A stretch of DNA of 32,765 nt from Victivallaceae bacterium (GTDB lineage Bacteria > Verrucomicrobiota > Lentisphaeria > Victivallales > Victivallaceae), in contig JAKIUY010000049.1 of assembly GCA_021647315.1 (NCBI GenBank), forward strand, positions 1 to 32,765. Direction: 5' to 3'. Position numbers and translations under genes: made by a program. A model generated the notes under the pieces. The model saw only the letters and a list, made by a program, of their open reading frames with translations. It searched no databases and was not told the origin of the DNA. Below are positions 1 through 9,500 of the stretch, piece by piece; positions within the stretch are counted from its first letter, which is position 1; each line of letters begins with the position of its first letter.

Positions 1-2
1 AG

Positions 3-239
3 CAAAGCGGGGAGTATCTGTTTGAGGTCATAATGAGAAGATACGAGGTACGATCGACAATGATGACCAGCAATCGCCCTATTGAAGACTGGGGTAAACT
101 GATCGGGGATGTGCCGACTGCCGGAGCCATTCTCGACAGATTGCTTCAGCATGCTCAGATCATTCCTTTTAAAGGGAAAAGCTATCGCTTAAGCAACAAT
201 AAAAAAGATCAAACGCAAACAGTGTTTGAAAACCTGTAA
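3..239 (+). CDS. istB: IstB-like transposition ATPase, C-terminal fragment (5' end outside window)
   Basis: The reading frame is open from the first bases of the window, so this is the C-terminal ~78 residues of a longer protein. The frame reads through YLFEVIMRRYE, then STMMTSNRPIEDW, then AGAILDRLLQHA and a final GKSYR. This order (RYE...STxxTSNRPxxxW...AxxDRLxHxA...G.SYR) is the typical end of IstB, the AAA+ helper that selects targets for IS21 transposition. The catalytic Walker motifs lie upstream, outside the window. The frame is intact to its stop, so there is no sign of decay here. The Met at position 33 is internal and should not be taken as a start. Confidence 0.88.
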   Translation, partial: QSGEYLFEVIMRRYEVRSTMMTSNRPIEDWGKLIGDVPTAGAILDRLLQHAQIIPFKGKSYRLSNNKKDQTQTVFENL

Positions 240-265
240 ACAGACGATAAATTAACACGAAAGGG

Positions 266-312
266 GTGGTACATTTTGAAGTGACCGAAGGTGGTACATT
301 TTGAGTGACCGA
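266..312 (+). repeat. IS21 subterminal direct repeats (two copies)
   Basis: Two near-identical direct copies, gtggtacattttgaagtgac... at 266-288 and gtggtacattttgagtgacc... at 291-312, differ by one inserted base. Their place between the istB stop and the element end marks them as the multiple terminal transposase sites typical of IS21 elements. Confidence 0.75.
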
Positions 313-334
313 TGACATTTGGGTGCTTACTTAT

Positions 335-363
335 AATATCTTGTCATTTTTGGGCAAGATATT
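335..363. repeat. Perfect 9-bp inverted repeat
   Basis: aatatcttg (335-343) and caagatatt (355-363) form a perfect stem with an 11-nt loop, just outside the IS21 end. No T-tract follows. The function is unknown. Confidence 0.5.
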
Positions 364-369
364 GTATTC

Positions 370-479
370 GTAGTGGTAGCTCTCGATGAGAGCACCTGTC
401 GCATCAGCGACTAAAGTAACCTTTTATCAGCGTCGCTAGTACACCGAGAATGCCGGTCTCATCGAGACACTGCCACTAC
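370..479. repeat. 110-nt nested stem-loop structure
   Basis: The outer arms gtagtggtagctctcgatga (from 370) and tctcatcgag...ccactac (457-479) are imperfect reverse complements over about 22 nt. Inside lie a gtcgc/gcgac hairpin (399-412) and a gcgtcgct segment. The fold would be extensive on either strand. It could be a MITE-like element or a structured RNA; I recognise no known family. Confidence 0.5.
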
Positions 480-565
480 TTAGTTCCTCCGGCTATGCTG
501 GTTTAGGTTGAAATCCTAAACTGCTATTCTTTACATATGAGCTTAATTTGCCAGATAAACTAATC

Positions 566-589
566 TAAAAACTACCCATAATGGGTATA
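566..589. repeat. Short palindromic repeat, copy 1
   Basis: The core tacccataatgggta (573-587) is an inverted repeat of 7 bp arms around one base. The surrounding 24 nt are identical to 23712-23735, 23 kb away. It may be an operator-like site or a dispersed small repeat. Confidence 0.55.
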
Positions 590-760
590 GGTCAATCTTG
601 GCACGCTCCGCCCCATCAATTAGGAACAGGCAAAAACACCTGCATTGACTCGTTTGATCAATAGTGTCCACTTAAGCTCCAATCATAAAGCAGTTAGGCA
701 ACACGTCTACATATTTGTAAACACTTACTCTAATAGAAATTATATTTCCAACTAGTAGTT

Positions 761-827
761 TGCGACTTCCAGGCGCAAAACCATAATCCCTAAAAGGGGA
801 TTATTGCCCATGCGCCTAGAAGTCGCA
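761..827. repeat. 67-nt nested hairpin
   Basis: Outer arms tgcgacttccaggcgc (761-776) and gcgcctagaagtcgca (812-827) match at 15 of 16 positions. A second perfect stem, ataatccc (783-790) / gggattat (796-803), sits inside. The near-perfect long stem resembles a small MITE or REP-type element; no T-run directly follows. Confidence 0.55.
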
Positions 828-842
828 GGCTACGGTTTTAGT

Positions 843-870
843 TCCGGCAAAGCCGGTTTTGTTCTTTTTC
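843..870 (+). terminator. Possible terminator-like hairpin
   Basis: ccggc-aaa-gccgg (844-856) is a 5-bp GC stem followed by ttttgttcttttt. It has the shape of an intrinsic terminator on the + strand, but no gene precedes it closely. Related ccggc...gccgg mini-hairpins recur in other gaps of the window (for example 16981-16994), so it may equally be a repeat. Confidence 0.35.
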
Positions 871-1124
871 TGCAATTTCTCTGCATAGTTACATGAAGGG
901 AGTTCTATACATTAGGTAAAACAATAATTTAGCATATAATTCCCTTAAATATACTAGCTTCTTGTACTATTCTTCTATATATATTCAAAAAAAATCAGTT
1001 TTTTATTAAAACACTACCTTGCAATGGTAAAATTCAATGCTCTATTGAATAGTGAAATTGCAACACATTATATATAAACAACTTAAGTGATACTGCTTTG
1101 ATGCCATATTAGAATGGTTAGATA

Positions 1125-1276
1125 TTTTACCACAAAGGACACCGAGAGCACAGAGAAAAAAGAATATTCAGTTATTTGCTCTGTTTAGTCCGCAGAAGCG
1201 AATTAAGCAGAGCAAATAGATAAACTTATTTAAACCTCTGTGTCCTCTGTGTCCTCTGTGCTCTCTGTGGTGAAAA
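1125..1276. repeat. CCACAGAG-type modular inverted repeat, copy A
   Basis: The unit begins accacaaaggacaccgagag and ends ctctgtgctctctgtggtga, so its two ends are reverse complements. A second, internal inverted pair (atttgctctgttta / aagcagagcaaat) lies in the middle. It sits directly upstream of the protease start. Core and ends match copy B (10424-10610), and the ends match copies C and D. Confidence 0.85.
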
Positions 1277-1310
1277 AGTATTTTAGTTTTTTAAAAAAAA
1301 GGAGAGGAAT

Positions 1311-1730
1311 ATGGAATTGCGTGAACTTGAATTGCCGGGACTTGAATTAGTCGATCCGAACGCTGATTACAGCGGAACTCAAACAATCTTTATCGATTTT
1401 GACGGGGCAGAGAATGTCTCCTATGATAATGATGCACTGGGCATCTATATCAATGATATAACTGTCGCTCATTCTGGACTGTCAGCAGCAGAACAAATCA
1501 AGATATTAACTGATCTGAACGCAACCTTTGCAGATACCGGGGTGTTTTTTACCACAGAATACGCAGAGTACGCAGAGTATTCAACGATTTATGTCGGGCA
1601 AGCTACCGGGCAAGCTACTACGACTACCGATGAATGGACGCTTATGACTGGCGACTTCCAAGGCCTCGCCGAAACAATCGATGCCGGTAATCTAATCAAA
1701 AACGACGAAGCTTTTGTTTTTTACGATTAG
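1311..1730 (+). pseudogene. Secreted metzincin-type protease, N-terminal fragment (gene split by insertion)
   Basis: This is the first 139 residues of the giant secreted protein whose remainder starts near 3574. A strong ribosome site (ggagagg) precedes the ATG. The peptide has no Sec signal; it opens with MELRELELPGLELVDP and then shows a TIFIDFDGAE strand, a helix, and a TIYVG strand, the layout of the N-terminal subdomain of extracellular metzincins. The zinc motif is missing because the frame runs into the element at 1730, ending NDEAFVFYD-stop. Residues EYAEYAEY come from a segment (1551-1580) that looks like the CCACAGAG repeat translated in frame. Absence of a Sec signal plus the HlyB/HlyD pair downstream suggest type I export. 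On its own the fragment cannot be an active protease. Confidence 0.75.
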
Positions 1731-1748
1731 GGCACTTGTCCGGCAGGC
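1730..1748 (+). repeat. Left terminal inverted repeat of the DUF1670 element
   Basis: GGGCACTTGTCCGGCAGGC pairs with the right end at 3553-3573, with two substitutions in the first 14 bases and a small gap after that. The first G completes the TAG that now ends the protease fragment. Confidence 0.65.
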
Positions 1749-1767
1749 CTAAATGGCCTTGAAAAGC

Positions 1768-1825
1768 TGGCGTTTAAACCTTTATTAAAGTTTCGACAAA
1801 AACCAAACAAAAGGAAAAAACGCCA
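1768..1825 (+). promoter_or_regulatory. Leader inverted repeat reaching the start codon of the first DUF1670 gene
   Basis: tggcgttt (1768-1775) is the exact reverse complement of aaacgcca (1818-1825), the last base of which is the A of the ATG. Pairing would loop out and cover the ribosome site (aaaagg, 1810-1814) and so could dampen translation. A smaller hairpin, ggcc-taaat-ggcc, lies just upstream. This regulatory role is an inference. Confidence 0.35.
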
Positions 1826-2703
1826 TGGGACAAAATACACTCAAATGTCGTGAAGCGCAAGAGCAGCGCTTGAAAATTAAAACACTTAGTCAGCAAATGA
1901 AAAATTTGGCTGTTGACGGGACTGGTATCAGTCCCTGGGAAGCACAGATATTAATTGACACCATAGAAGAGGTCTATTTCAACGATCCAGAACTTAGGCA
2001 GTCTAAACACGGTCAATTGAAATATTCCTGTGTATCAGCTGCGGAACCGGCCGGAAAACCTATAGTTGACTGTCAGATGATAACTGTTGCCCTGACATTA
2101 TTTGCGGATGATGATGAGCAGGACCTTTCCCGGACTGAAAAAGATGCCAGTATTGAAAAAAGACAGCGGCGAATTCTGCGGATCACCGAAGAGACTCGTG
2201 AAGCCGGCGGGCTGTTAACGCAGGAGGATTTAGCAAAAATATTGATGTGCGATATAAGGACTGTTCGCCGGGACATCAAGGATCTTCGTGAGCTAGATAT
2301 AGTTGTTCCTACTCGCGGAACAATCAAAGATATTGGCCCGGGAGTAAGTCATCGGGCATTGGCTATTCGCCTCTGGTTGGAGGGCAAGGAACCAAGCGAA
2401 GTAGCAACGCATATCAAACACAGCCTCAAGGCAGTAGAAAATTACCTGGAAAAATTCAAGCGAGTGGCATATTTGAAGCGCAAAGGTTTTACTGAATTTG
2501 AAATCAGCCGCACCATTGGGATGTCACTTAGTGCAGCAAGAACTTTCCTTGATATATTCAAAGAGTTTAAGCATAAAGCTTTTTTTAAGAGCAGGATGAG
2601 CGAAATTGAACTTGTCGGAGCACTGCACTATCAAGCCCAGGATGAAAAAAAAGAATCGCCTATGTTGAAGACCTCTATGAGCGCAAAGCAGGTGAAACAA
2701 TGA
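1825..2703 (+). CDS. DUF1670 family protein, first of a pair
   Basis: This 292-residue protein shows the DUF1670 pattern. A charged N-terminal region is followed by a helix-turn-helix segment (GLLTQEDLAKILMCDIRTVR, about 126-150) and then the hallmark PTRGTIKDIGPGVSHR (around 165-180). A second helix-turn-helix-like part follows, with AVENYLEKFKRV and FEISRTIGMSLSAARTFL. Family members are of unknown function and are reported in archaea and bacteria. No catalytic triad of a known transposase is evident; the two DNA-binding-like regions suggest a DNA-binding role. The gene overlaps the next one by 4 bases (ATGA), so they are translationally coupled. It lies within terminal inverted repeats, so it is probably part of the element's own mobility or control machinery. 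Confidence 0.75.
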   Translation: MGQNTLKCREAQEQRLKIKTLSQQMKNLAVDGTGISPWEAQILIDTIEEVYFNDPELRQSKHGQLKYSCVSAAEPAGKPIVDCQMITVALTLFADDDEQDLSRTEKDASIEKRQRRILRITEETREAGGLLTQEDLAKILMCDIRTVRRDIKDLRELDIVVPTRGTIKDIGPGVSHRALAIRLWLEGKEPSEVATHIKHSLKAVENYLEKFKRVAYLKRKGFTEFEISRTIGMSLSAARTFLDIFKEFKHKAFFKSRMSEIELVGALHYQAQDEKKESPMLKTSMSAKQVKQ

Positions 2704-3545
2704 AACAGCATATATCAGCGAACCACGCGACATTTAATCCGCAGCTTTATAAAAGTTTTGTCGGAGCATTGGGAGCATTTTTTGAACAGGAATGTCCGCA
2801 ACTCGGTGGTTTCAGAACTCGACAGGTTCTGGTTAAATGTATTCATGATATGGTGTTAAAGTTTTTCCCGGAAACCAGCCATATGCGACCTGGACAGATT
2901 ACATGGCCTACTGTACATAAAGATGAAAAAGGTTCTTACGGCAAATCCATGAAAAGCACTCGACTGACCAATGTTGTACTTGATCTTATTCAGCAACAGG
3001 ATGTCATTGATCGGGCTGAGGGGAAAAAACTGCGTGATATAAAGAAAGAAGCGGCTGGCCGGCTTTGTCGTCAGGCATTTGAGCAGGATGGCTGTATGAC
3101 AAATGCTGAAATAGCTATCATTCTTAAAATTTCACCGCCAACAGTGAGTAAATATATTGCAGAGATTGAAATCGAATCTCAGACAGTATTACCCCGCCGT
3201 GGAACAATTCATGATATGGGACCAAGCCTGACACACAAGAAAATTATTATCAATAAACTTTTCATTGAACAGAAAACCGTACAGCAGGTAAGTCGGGAAA
3301 CTTATCACTCTATACGAGCCATTGAGCGTTATATCGTGGCATTTAAACAAATTCTTCTGTGTCGGCAAAAAGGGATGAATACAGAAGAAATTGCTTTTTC
3401 TGTGAGAAAAACAGTACGTTTAGTAAAAGAATATGAGAAAATCATTGACGAATACAAAGACAGCAACTATATTCTTGCAGAATTACTTAATTTAGAAGTA
3501 GGTATTGAGAGTTCAATTGAAAAAACAATTAACTCGATGTCATAG
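2700..3545 (+). CDS. DUF1670 family protein, second of a pair
   Basis: This 281-residue protein is a divergent paralogue of the preceding gene. It shares MTNAEIAIILKISPPTVSKY (helix-turn-helix), then LPRRGTIHDMGPSLTHKK, AIERYIVAFKQIL and an ending helical region with TVRLVKEYEK. Its N-terminal ~100 residues differ from the partner (FEQECPQLGG, GQITWPTV), so the two may form a heteromer with distinct roles. The start overlaps the partner's stop. Its TAG stop at 3543-3545 is followed, in the same frame and with no other stop, by the rest of the protease gene, so stop-codon readthrough would fuse the two proteins. No known nuclease or recombinase motif is visible. Confidence 0.75.
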   Translation: MKQHISANHATFNPQLYKSFVGALGAFFEQECPQLGGFRTRQVLVKCIHDMVLKFFPETSHMRPGQITWPTVHKDEKGSYGKSMKSTRLTNVVLDLIQQQDVIDRAEGKKLRDIKKEAAGRLCRQAFEQDGCMTNAEIAIILKISPPTVSKYIAEIEIESQTVLPRRGTIHDMGPSLTHKKIIINKLFIEQKTVQQVSRETYHSIRAIERYIVAFKQILLCRQKGMNTEEIAFSVRKTVRLVKEYEKIIDEYKDSNYILAELLNLEVGIESSIEKTINSMS

Positions 3546-3552
3546 GACAAAT

Positions 3553-3573
3553 GCCAGCACCGGACAGATGCCC
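3553..3573 (-). repeat. Right terminal inverted repeat of the DUF1670 element
   Basis: Reading outward-in on the minus strand, this begins GGGCATCTGTCCGG and then TGCTGGC, mirroring the left end. It lies just after the stop of the second DUF1670 gene. Confidence 0.65.
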
Positions 3574-6500
3574 TTATTTCTGATAATATCAATTCAACTA
3601 CCTCCATTACTGAAACAATTACCCATGAAACGGCGCATTTGCTGGGTTTTCAACATAATGGAAACACAACAGCTTCTTCTGATATTAATGATTTTGCTTG
3701 GGAAGATTATATGGTGACATACCAAGGAGGGAACCGCAGATCAAATTTGCATTATATTACAGTTGCAACTGGAACATATTCATTTGAAGTAGACAATACT
3801 CCATATGCATTGTGGCCATCTACAGCAGTTTCTACTGATTGGTATGTAAATAATGCATGGAAGGAAACAGATACAACCAGAACTTCTGATCCCGAAGTTG
3901 TATGGACATTTAATTCTGGAAAAACTAATATTGAAGCATCAATTTCCCGAGACGGGTGGCTGGAATCTCATATTTGGGTTGTAACTGCTGCATACGACAA
4001 CTTAGGTCCATATTCAGTAGGTAGCTTAGATTTAGAAAGCTATGATGATTCTGGAAACAATAACAACGATAATGTTACGAAGTATGATGACATTGATTTT
4101 GATTGGAGTGCTCCATCTGACAGGGGAGTATCTGGAATAACCAGTGGCGTGAAAGGTTATTATTATGAGCTAGACGATTCTACTCCAGATTTGAAATACA
4201 CGACGTCAACCTCATGTGCTCTGTACAATATATCAGAAGGGAATCATAAATTATATGTCAGAGCCGTTGATAATAACAATAATTTGGGAGATGTAAAATA
4301 TATATCATTTAAAGTTGATAAATCTATTTCAATACCAACTCCCATAAATGAACCTGACGGTTCAGACAGAACTCCAACTCTCCAGTGGTATTCCGTTAGT
4401 GATTTATCTGGAATTTATTATTACGAAGTTGACTTAGGGGATGGCTATTTAGGAATTGATGACAAAACTTATAAAGTTTATTCTGGCACTAGCTTTACAA
4501 CGCCAGAATTGCCATTCGGAGACTATGACTGGAGTGTTAGAGCTATTGATGTCGCAGGTAATACTTCAAGTTATTCAACTAAAGATTATTTTACAGTTGA
4601 AGATACTGAAGGCCCCTATGCCCCTAATATATCAATCTCGCAAAATAGTAATAATGGGTGGTATAATTCGAGTAGTTTGAGTTTTGTATTAAGTCACCCT
4701 GGCGACAGAGGGGGGAGCGATGTTACAGGTTATTATTATAGATATAATGAAGGAAGCTGGCAATACAGAGCCGAATGGACAGGAGGAGAAACTATCACTA
4801 TAAATGTGAGTGATGGATCTAATAATATTTTTGAAGCTTATGCCGTTGATGAATATGGCAATGAAGGTACTCATAACTCCATATCGTTTAAAGTTGATAC
4901 ATCAGATCCTGGTAAACCCGTTCATATTAGTCCCGGTTCCACAACCAGTGATATCACACCCACGTTCAGATGGAATTCTGTTTCAGATTTTACAGGTATT
5001 GATTATTATGAACTTCATATTGGAGATGGCTGGGGTGGTATAGATGATAAAGTTTATTACAAAGGCTCCAATACATCATGGACTCCTTCAACTCCACTCC
5101 CATATGGAAACTACACATGGGAAGTTAGAGCAACTGACAATGCTGGCAATACAGGTTCCTATTCTGATGCATGGGCTTTGGAAATTAAAGGGTATGCTGA
5201 CCTCATCACAAAAGATATAGAAATCAACGGCGAAACTAACCTTTCATCGGTCACTATTCGCCAGGGGGATGAAGTCACTATAGATGCCTTATTTAAAAAT
5301 GAAGGAGATGTCGACTCCAAATCAGATGTAAAATACAAATGGTGGTGGGGAAGTTCAGAGGGAGCCAAAACCCATGAAATTATAAATGGCGGAGATAACT
5401 CGATCAGCGGAGTAATCGCTACCTGGAACGGATTGGATGCCTCGTCCCAAGAAGAAGAGTGGATAAGTGAAGTAACGTTTAATGGTACAAAAGGAGTTAA
5501 TCCTGATAATTGGAAAGTCAGCCTTGCCCCGGATACTTACTGGCTGACGTGTGAAATTGATAATCCAAATGAAAATGATGAAGGCAACAACGAAGGAAAC
5601 AATTGGCACAGTGAACAGTTCACAGTCCTCGAAGCATTAAAATCTGATTTAATTACAATCGACATTACAATCTCTCCAAATCCAATACCAGAAAATCAGG
5701 ATACTATATCCATAGAATCAACACATAAAAACAACAGCGAAAAAAATGCAGGTAAGTTTAATGTTGAATATTATATTGATGGCGAATACAAAGGGATTAA
5801 ATTTGAAAATTGGTTAGATGCAAGAGACGAAGATAACGAAATTCTCAACGGAATTGATATTTCTGATTTAAAACGCGGTAATCATATTGCAGCAGTTGTA
5901 TTAAATACGGCAAAAACTGTAATTGAATCCGACTATAATAACAATAGCATTTCAAAACAGTTTTATGTAGAGAACCATTCTCCAAGCTATAATAACAAAG
6001 ATATTTCAGTTTCAAATGTCACACACAACAGTGCCACTATTTCATGGGATGCATGGACTGACCATGATGGTGATAATATAACCTATGAAGTTCAATATGG
6101 TCCAAATTTAGAAAAAAATGGTTGGGTTACTAATGAGGCTATAACAACTCAGTTGTATGAGGTTACTTTTAATGGGCTTTCTGCTAATCAGGCATATGAC
6201 ATCAAAATTATCGCAACTGATAATTACGGTGGGATGAATGAATATCATTTTGACGCAGGGATATGGTCTTCTTTTAAAACGGATCCAACTATTAATCCAT
6301 CTATCACAAATATAACAGTCACTCCCATTGATAATGATAATGATGGTTTTGCTTCTGTAATTGAGTTGAATATAACTGTTGATGGCGGGACAAATGGTCT
6401 TAACGGAAAACTGAAAGTGTTTGAAGACGATTTATCCTTTTGGGGTTGGGGCGATGATCATTTGAAATCTATAGATATTTCAGTTGCGGCAGGGCAAGCA

Positions 6501-9500
6501 GACACTTATGGAATCACATTAGCTGTTGCTGATTATAAGAAATTGCAGACTGATGGTTGGTTTAGCGCGTTTGGGCAACCTGAGTTACGAGTGGCATTAC
6601 TTGATGAAACAGGTTCGACTATACAGTCCAAAGACAAAGGCGACTATTCAGATCTGGGCGATCTTGCGGTGGAATTGGAAGAAGGTAATATTCTTCTTGA
6701 TGAAATAGAAAATAAATATAACTTTATTGCCGACAAAGCTTTTGATGATTATTACACTGCTTTTGGCGGCAAGCCGGTATTTGGCGTTTCATTCGGCCTT
6801 GATGTTGATCTTGCACAGATTTTTGCTGATGCTACAACCACAACGCTTGTAACTCAGATTGCTCGCTTTTTAGATGTTTCAGTTGGAGCTAAGGCTGATA
6901 TATTTATTGATTTGGCGGATTTGTTTTACGCTACACCTGATTCTGTGTTGAACGATGGCAAAGATGACTGGATAACTGTTTGGGTAGGAGGCGATTTGCA
7001 TGCCGACTTAGCAGTCAGTATACCTGAAGTGCCTGGACAATATTTAGATCCTAGCTTCGCTTTTACTCTTCAGACTCTTAATAATATTGATTCTTACCGA
7101 GAAGATCCAGTCTGGTCGCTTGGATTTGACAAAGCTACGACAGACTTTTTTGCAACTGCCACTGCCGATATGGGTTGGTTTAAGGCCAAGGCAGATTTAA
7201 CATCAGAAGGACTCGATTTCAGTCTAAATGCGGAAGGATTAGAAATTGCCAACCTGAATACTGCCGCGCAAGCCACAGCTATAAAATTGCAAACGGATAA
7301 AAACTTGAAGGATGATGACGATTTTGACAAAAGTAAGTTTGAGTTGATTTCATTTGATGCATCCGCAGGAATTGATTTCTCTGTTGATATTGAGTTTGGA
7401 TCTTTTGAAATAAATCGCAATGCCTTACTTGGAGCCTTGAATAATTTCGGGCTGGGCGTTGCAAGCGGCTTTTTACCGGGGTTTTCAGATTTAGTTGCTA
7501 ATGCGACTGACATGAACAGTGATTATACGATTCAAGATATGTTTGAGGAAATTATTGAGGGTGACTCTAGTTCGCTGTTATTTAGAGATGTAACTACTGA
7601 TAAATTTTCAGATTTTACGATTACAGCACCTGGAACAGTAAATAACGTTATATTTATTACTCATGGTTATAGTATGTCAAGAGGAATGCCTGGTTGGATG
7701 AGTGAAATGTCTTCTTCTATTGAATCCAGAATGATTGATGAGCTTAATATTGCCCAAAGCGACATTACAACTTTGACTATGTCTGCTCAATGGATGTCAA
7801 ATAGCGAATATGCTGTTTTTCTTGATGACTATGATGCAATAACAGAACGTAATCTTGTAATAAATCTTGATTGGAGTGCTTTAGCCAGCATGGAAGGTGT
7901 TGTCAAAGGAATATTAACGAATACAGGCGAAGAGTCTACAACTGATGTTGCGGAAATATTCAGTTCTTTCCTCAATGAAAATTTTTCAGCTATCTTCACC
8001 GAGGATACTAATATTTCTATGATAGGACATAGTAGGGGAGGTAGTCTGATTGGAGCTCTTGCTGAAGATTTTATATCTGATTATAGAACTACCGTTGACA
8101 ATGCAGTTTTTCTTGATCCACATCCGGTAAGTAATGACTATGGTTATAATACGTCAGGTACGATTAGTGTTTCTTCAGAAATTGAAAATGTGTATAATTA
8201 TTACAGGAATGACGGTGGAGCCATCAATAATCTTAATAATCCAAACGGATGGCAAGTGTCAGGAGGGGGTAATACCTATAACGTACAATTAAACAATGCT
8301 AACTTTGATGGAGATACGATTGGTGGCTATGATGATTTTATAAAAATAGGCAAATACGAATATGGATCAGACCAACACTCGGATGTCCATTTATTGTTTC
8401 AAGGGACAATTGACAAGGTTGATGGATTTGAGGATGGGAAGGCGGCTGTAAGTGAAGCACAAGCTGATAGTTGGTATAGTGTGAATGCATTTGATACTGA
8501 TTTAAATGCTTTAGGATTAAGCTATGACCGCAATGAATTAGGGTTCAATTTGCTGATAGACAACATAACAAATGTAAACCCGACAACACCTCAATTTGTA
8601 TTGACTGATGGCTTTATTAAGAACGGCGACCAAACCAATGATTCGACTCCGCAATTTGACTGGAGTGATTCTATTGATAATAATGGTATCAGTAAATATG
8701 AACTTATCTTGAATAACAATACAACAGGTCATGTATACCCGTTCGATTCGATTAATAACTACTCCATTTTGGCGGTAAGCACAATTACTGATGGTTCATA
8801 TACTGCCAAAGTTCAGGCTTATGACGATTCGGCAGAAAAACTCGCAAGCGGCTGGTCTGATCAAATATCTTTCACTATTGATACTGTTGATCCGACAATT
8901 GATTTACAGTTTAATCAGGGATCAAAGGTTCTTTCATGGAATATTTATGATGATCGTACAGGAATAGCTGATTCTGGATTTGAACTTATTCTCAATAACG
9001 ATTTATTAAGTTCCTTTTCATTTTCTCAACCATCCGGCTCTTTTGATATGTCGGGTGAAGATTCAGGAAATTATAAATTGACCGTTTGGGCTGAAGATGG
9101 AGCCGGCAATCACACCGACGAAGAACTTCCATTCACTATTCCTGATGTATTCCTCCCCGAATTTTCAGATGTCAGAATCGCAAACGGAATTGATCAAGAT
9201 GGAGACGATTTTAGTAGCCAGTTTGATATCGAGTTTGATGTTAACTCAAATATTGCTGGCAGTTATTATGTAAAAGCTTATTGGGATGATACTGTTCTTT
9301 ATAATAGTGGTTATCTACTAACCAGCCCAACTTACAATGTAAACGGAGATATCGAAGATTATCATGGCGAGCAAATCGTTTGCGATACACATAATCTTGC
9401 TCATAATAGAGTTGATCTATCACTTGAACTTTACGATGAGGCGACAGGTTTATTGGTTCAAACGTGGACCGCACTTAATGATGGTGACCTTGGTTATCTC

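Larger units (their letters stand above)
1..317 (+). mobile_element. IS21-family insertion sequence, right end (partial)
   Basis: This is the 3' end of an IS21-type element cut by the window start. It contains the last part of istB followed by two tandem subterminal repeats and a terminal ...GATGACA. IS21 elements usually encode IstA (transposase) and IstB (ATPase helper) and carry several repeated binding sites at each end, which fits what is seen. The exact outer boundary (about 317) is inferred from the repeat pattern; the left end and any target duplication are outside the window. Confidence 0.8.
318..1124. other. Gene-free region of about 800 bp with stem-loop repeats
   Basis: No reading frame here looks like a gene. 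The stretch holds several inverted repeats listed separately (335-363, 370-479, 573-587, 761-827, 844-856) and AT-rich sequence from about 900 to 1120. It separates the IS21 end from the secretion locus. Confidence 0.7.
1730..3573 (+). mobile_element. 1.84-kb DUF1670-pair element inserted in the protease gene
   Basis: The left end GGGCACTTGTCCGG (1730-1743) and the reverse complement of the right end, GGGCATCTGTCCGG (3560-3573), match at 12 of 14 positions. TTA occurs on both outer sides (1727-1729 and 3574-3576) and may be a 3-bp target duplication. The two halves of one protease gene lie immediately outside, which shows that this is an insertion. The only genes inside are two overlapping DUF1670 genes; no DDE, serine, tyrosine or HUH recombinase is recognisable. 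Removing the element and one TTA leaves the host frame off by one base, so either the duplication differs or the host gene has since gained a small indel. It may be autonomous with an unfamiliar transposase, or moved in trans by another element. Confidence 0.72.

Noticed and set aside
3505-3717. Overlapping + strand frame across the right end of the DUF1670 element
   Set aside because: It is a shifted frame of both the DUF1670 gene and the protease; the true protease frame shows the zinc motif.
7094-7513. 139-codon minus-strand frame
   Set aside because: It lies antisense inside the giant secreted protein and has no start signal or recognisable motif.
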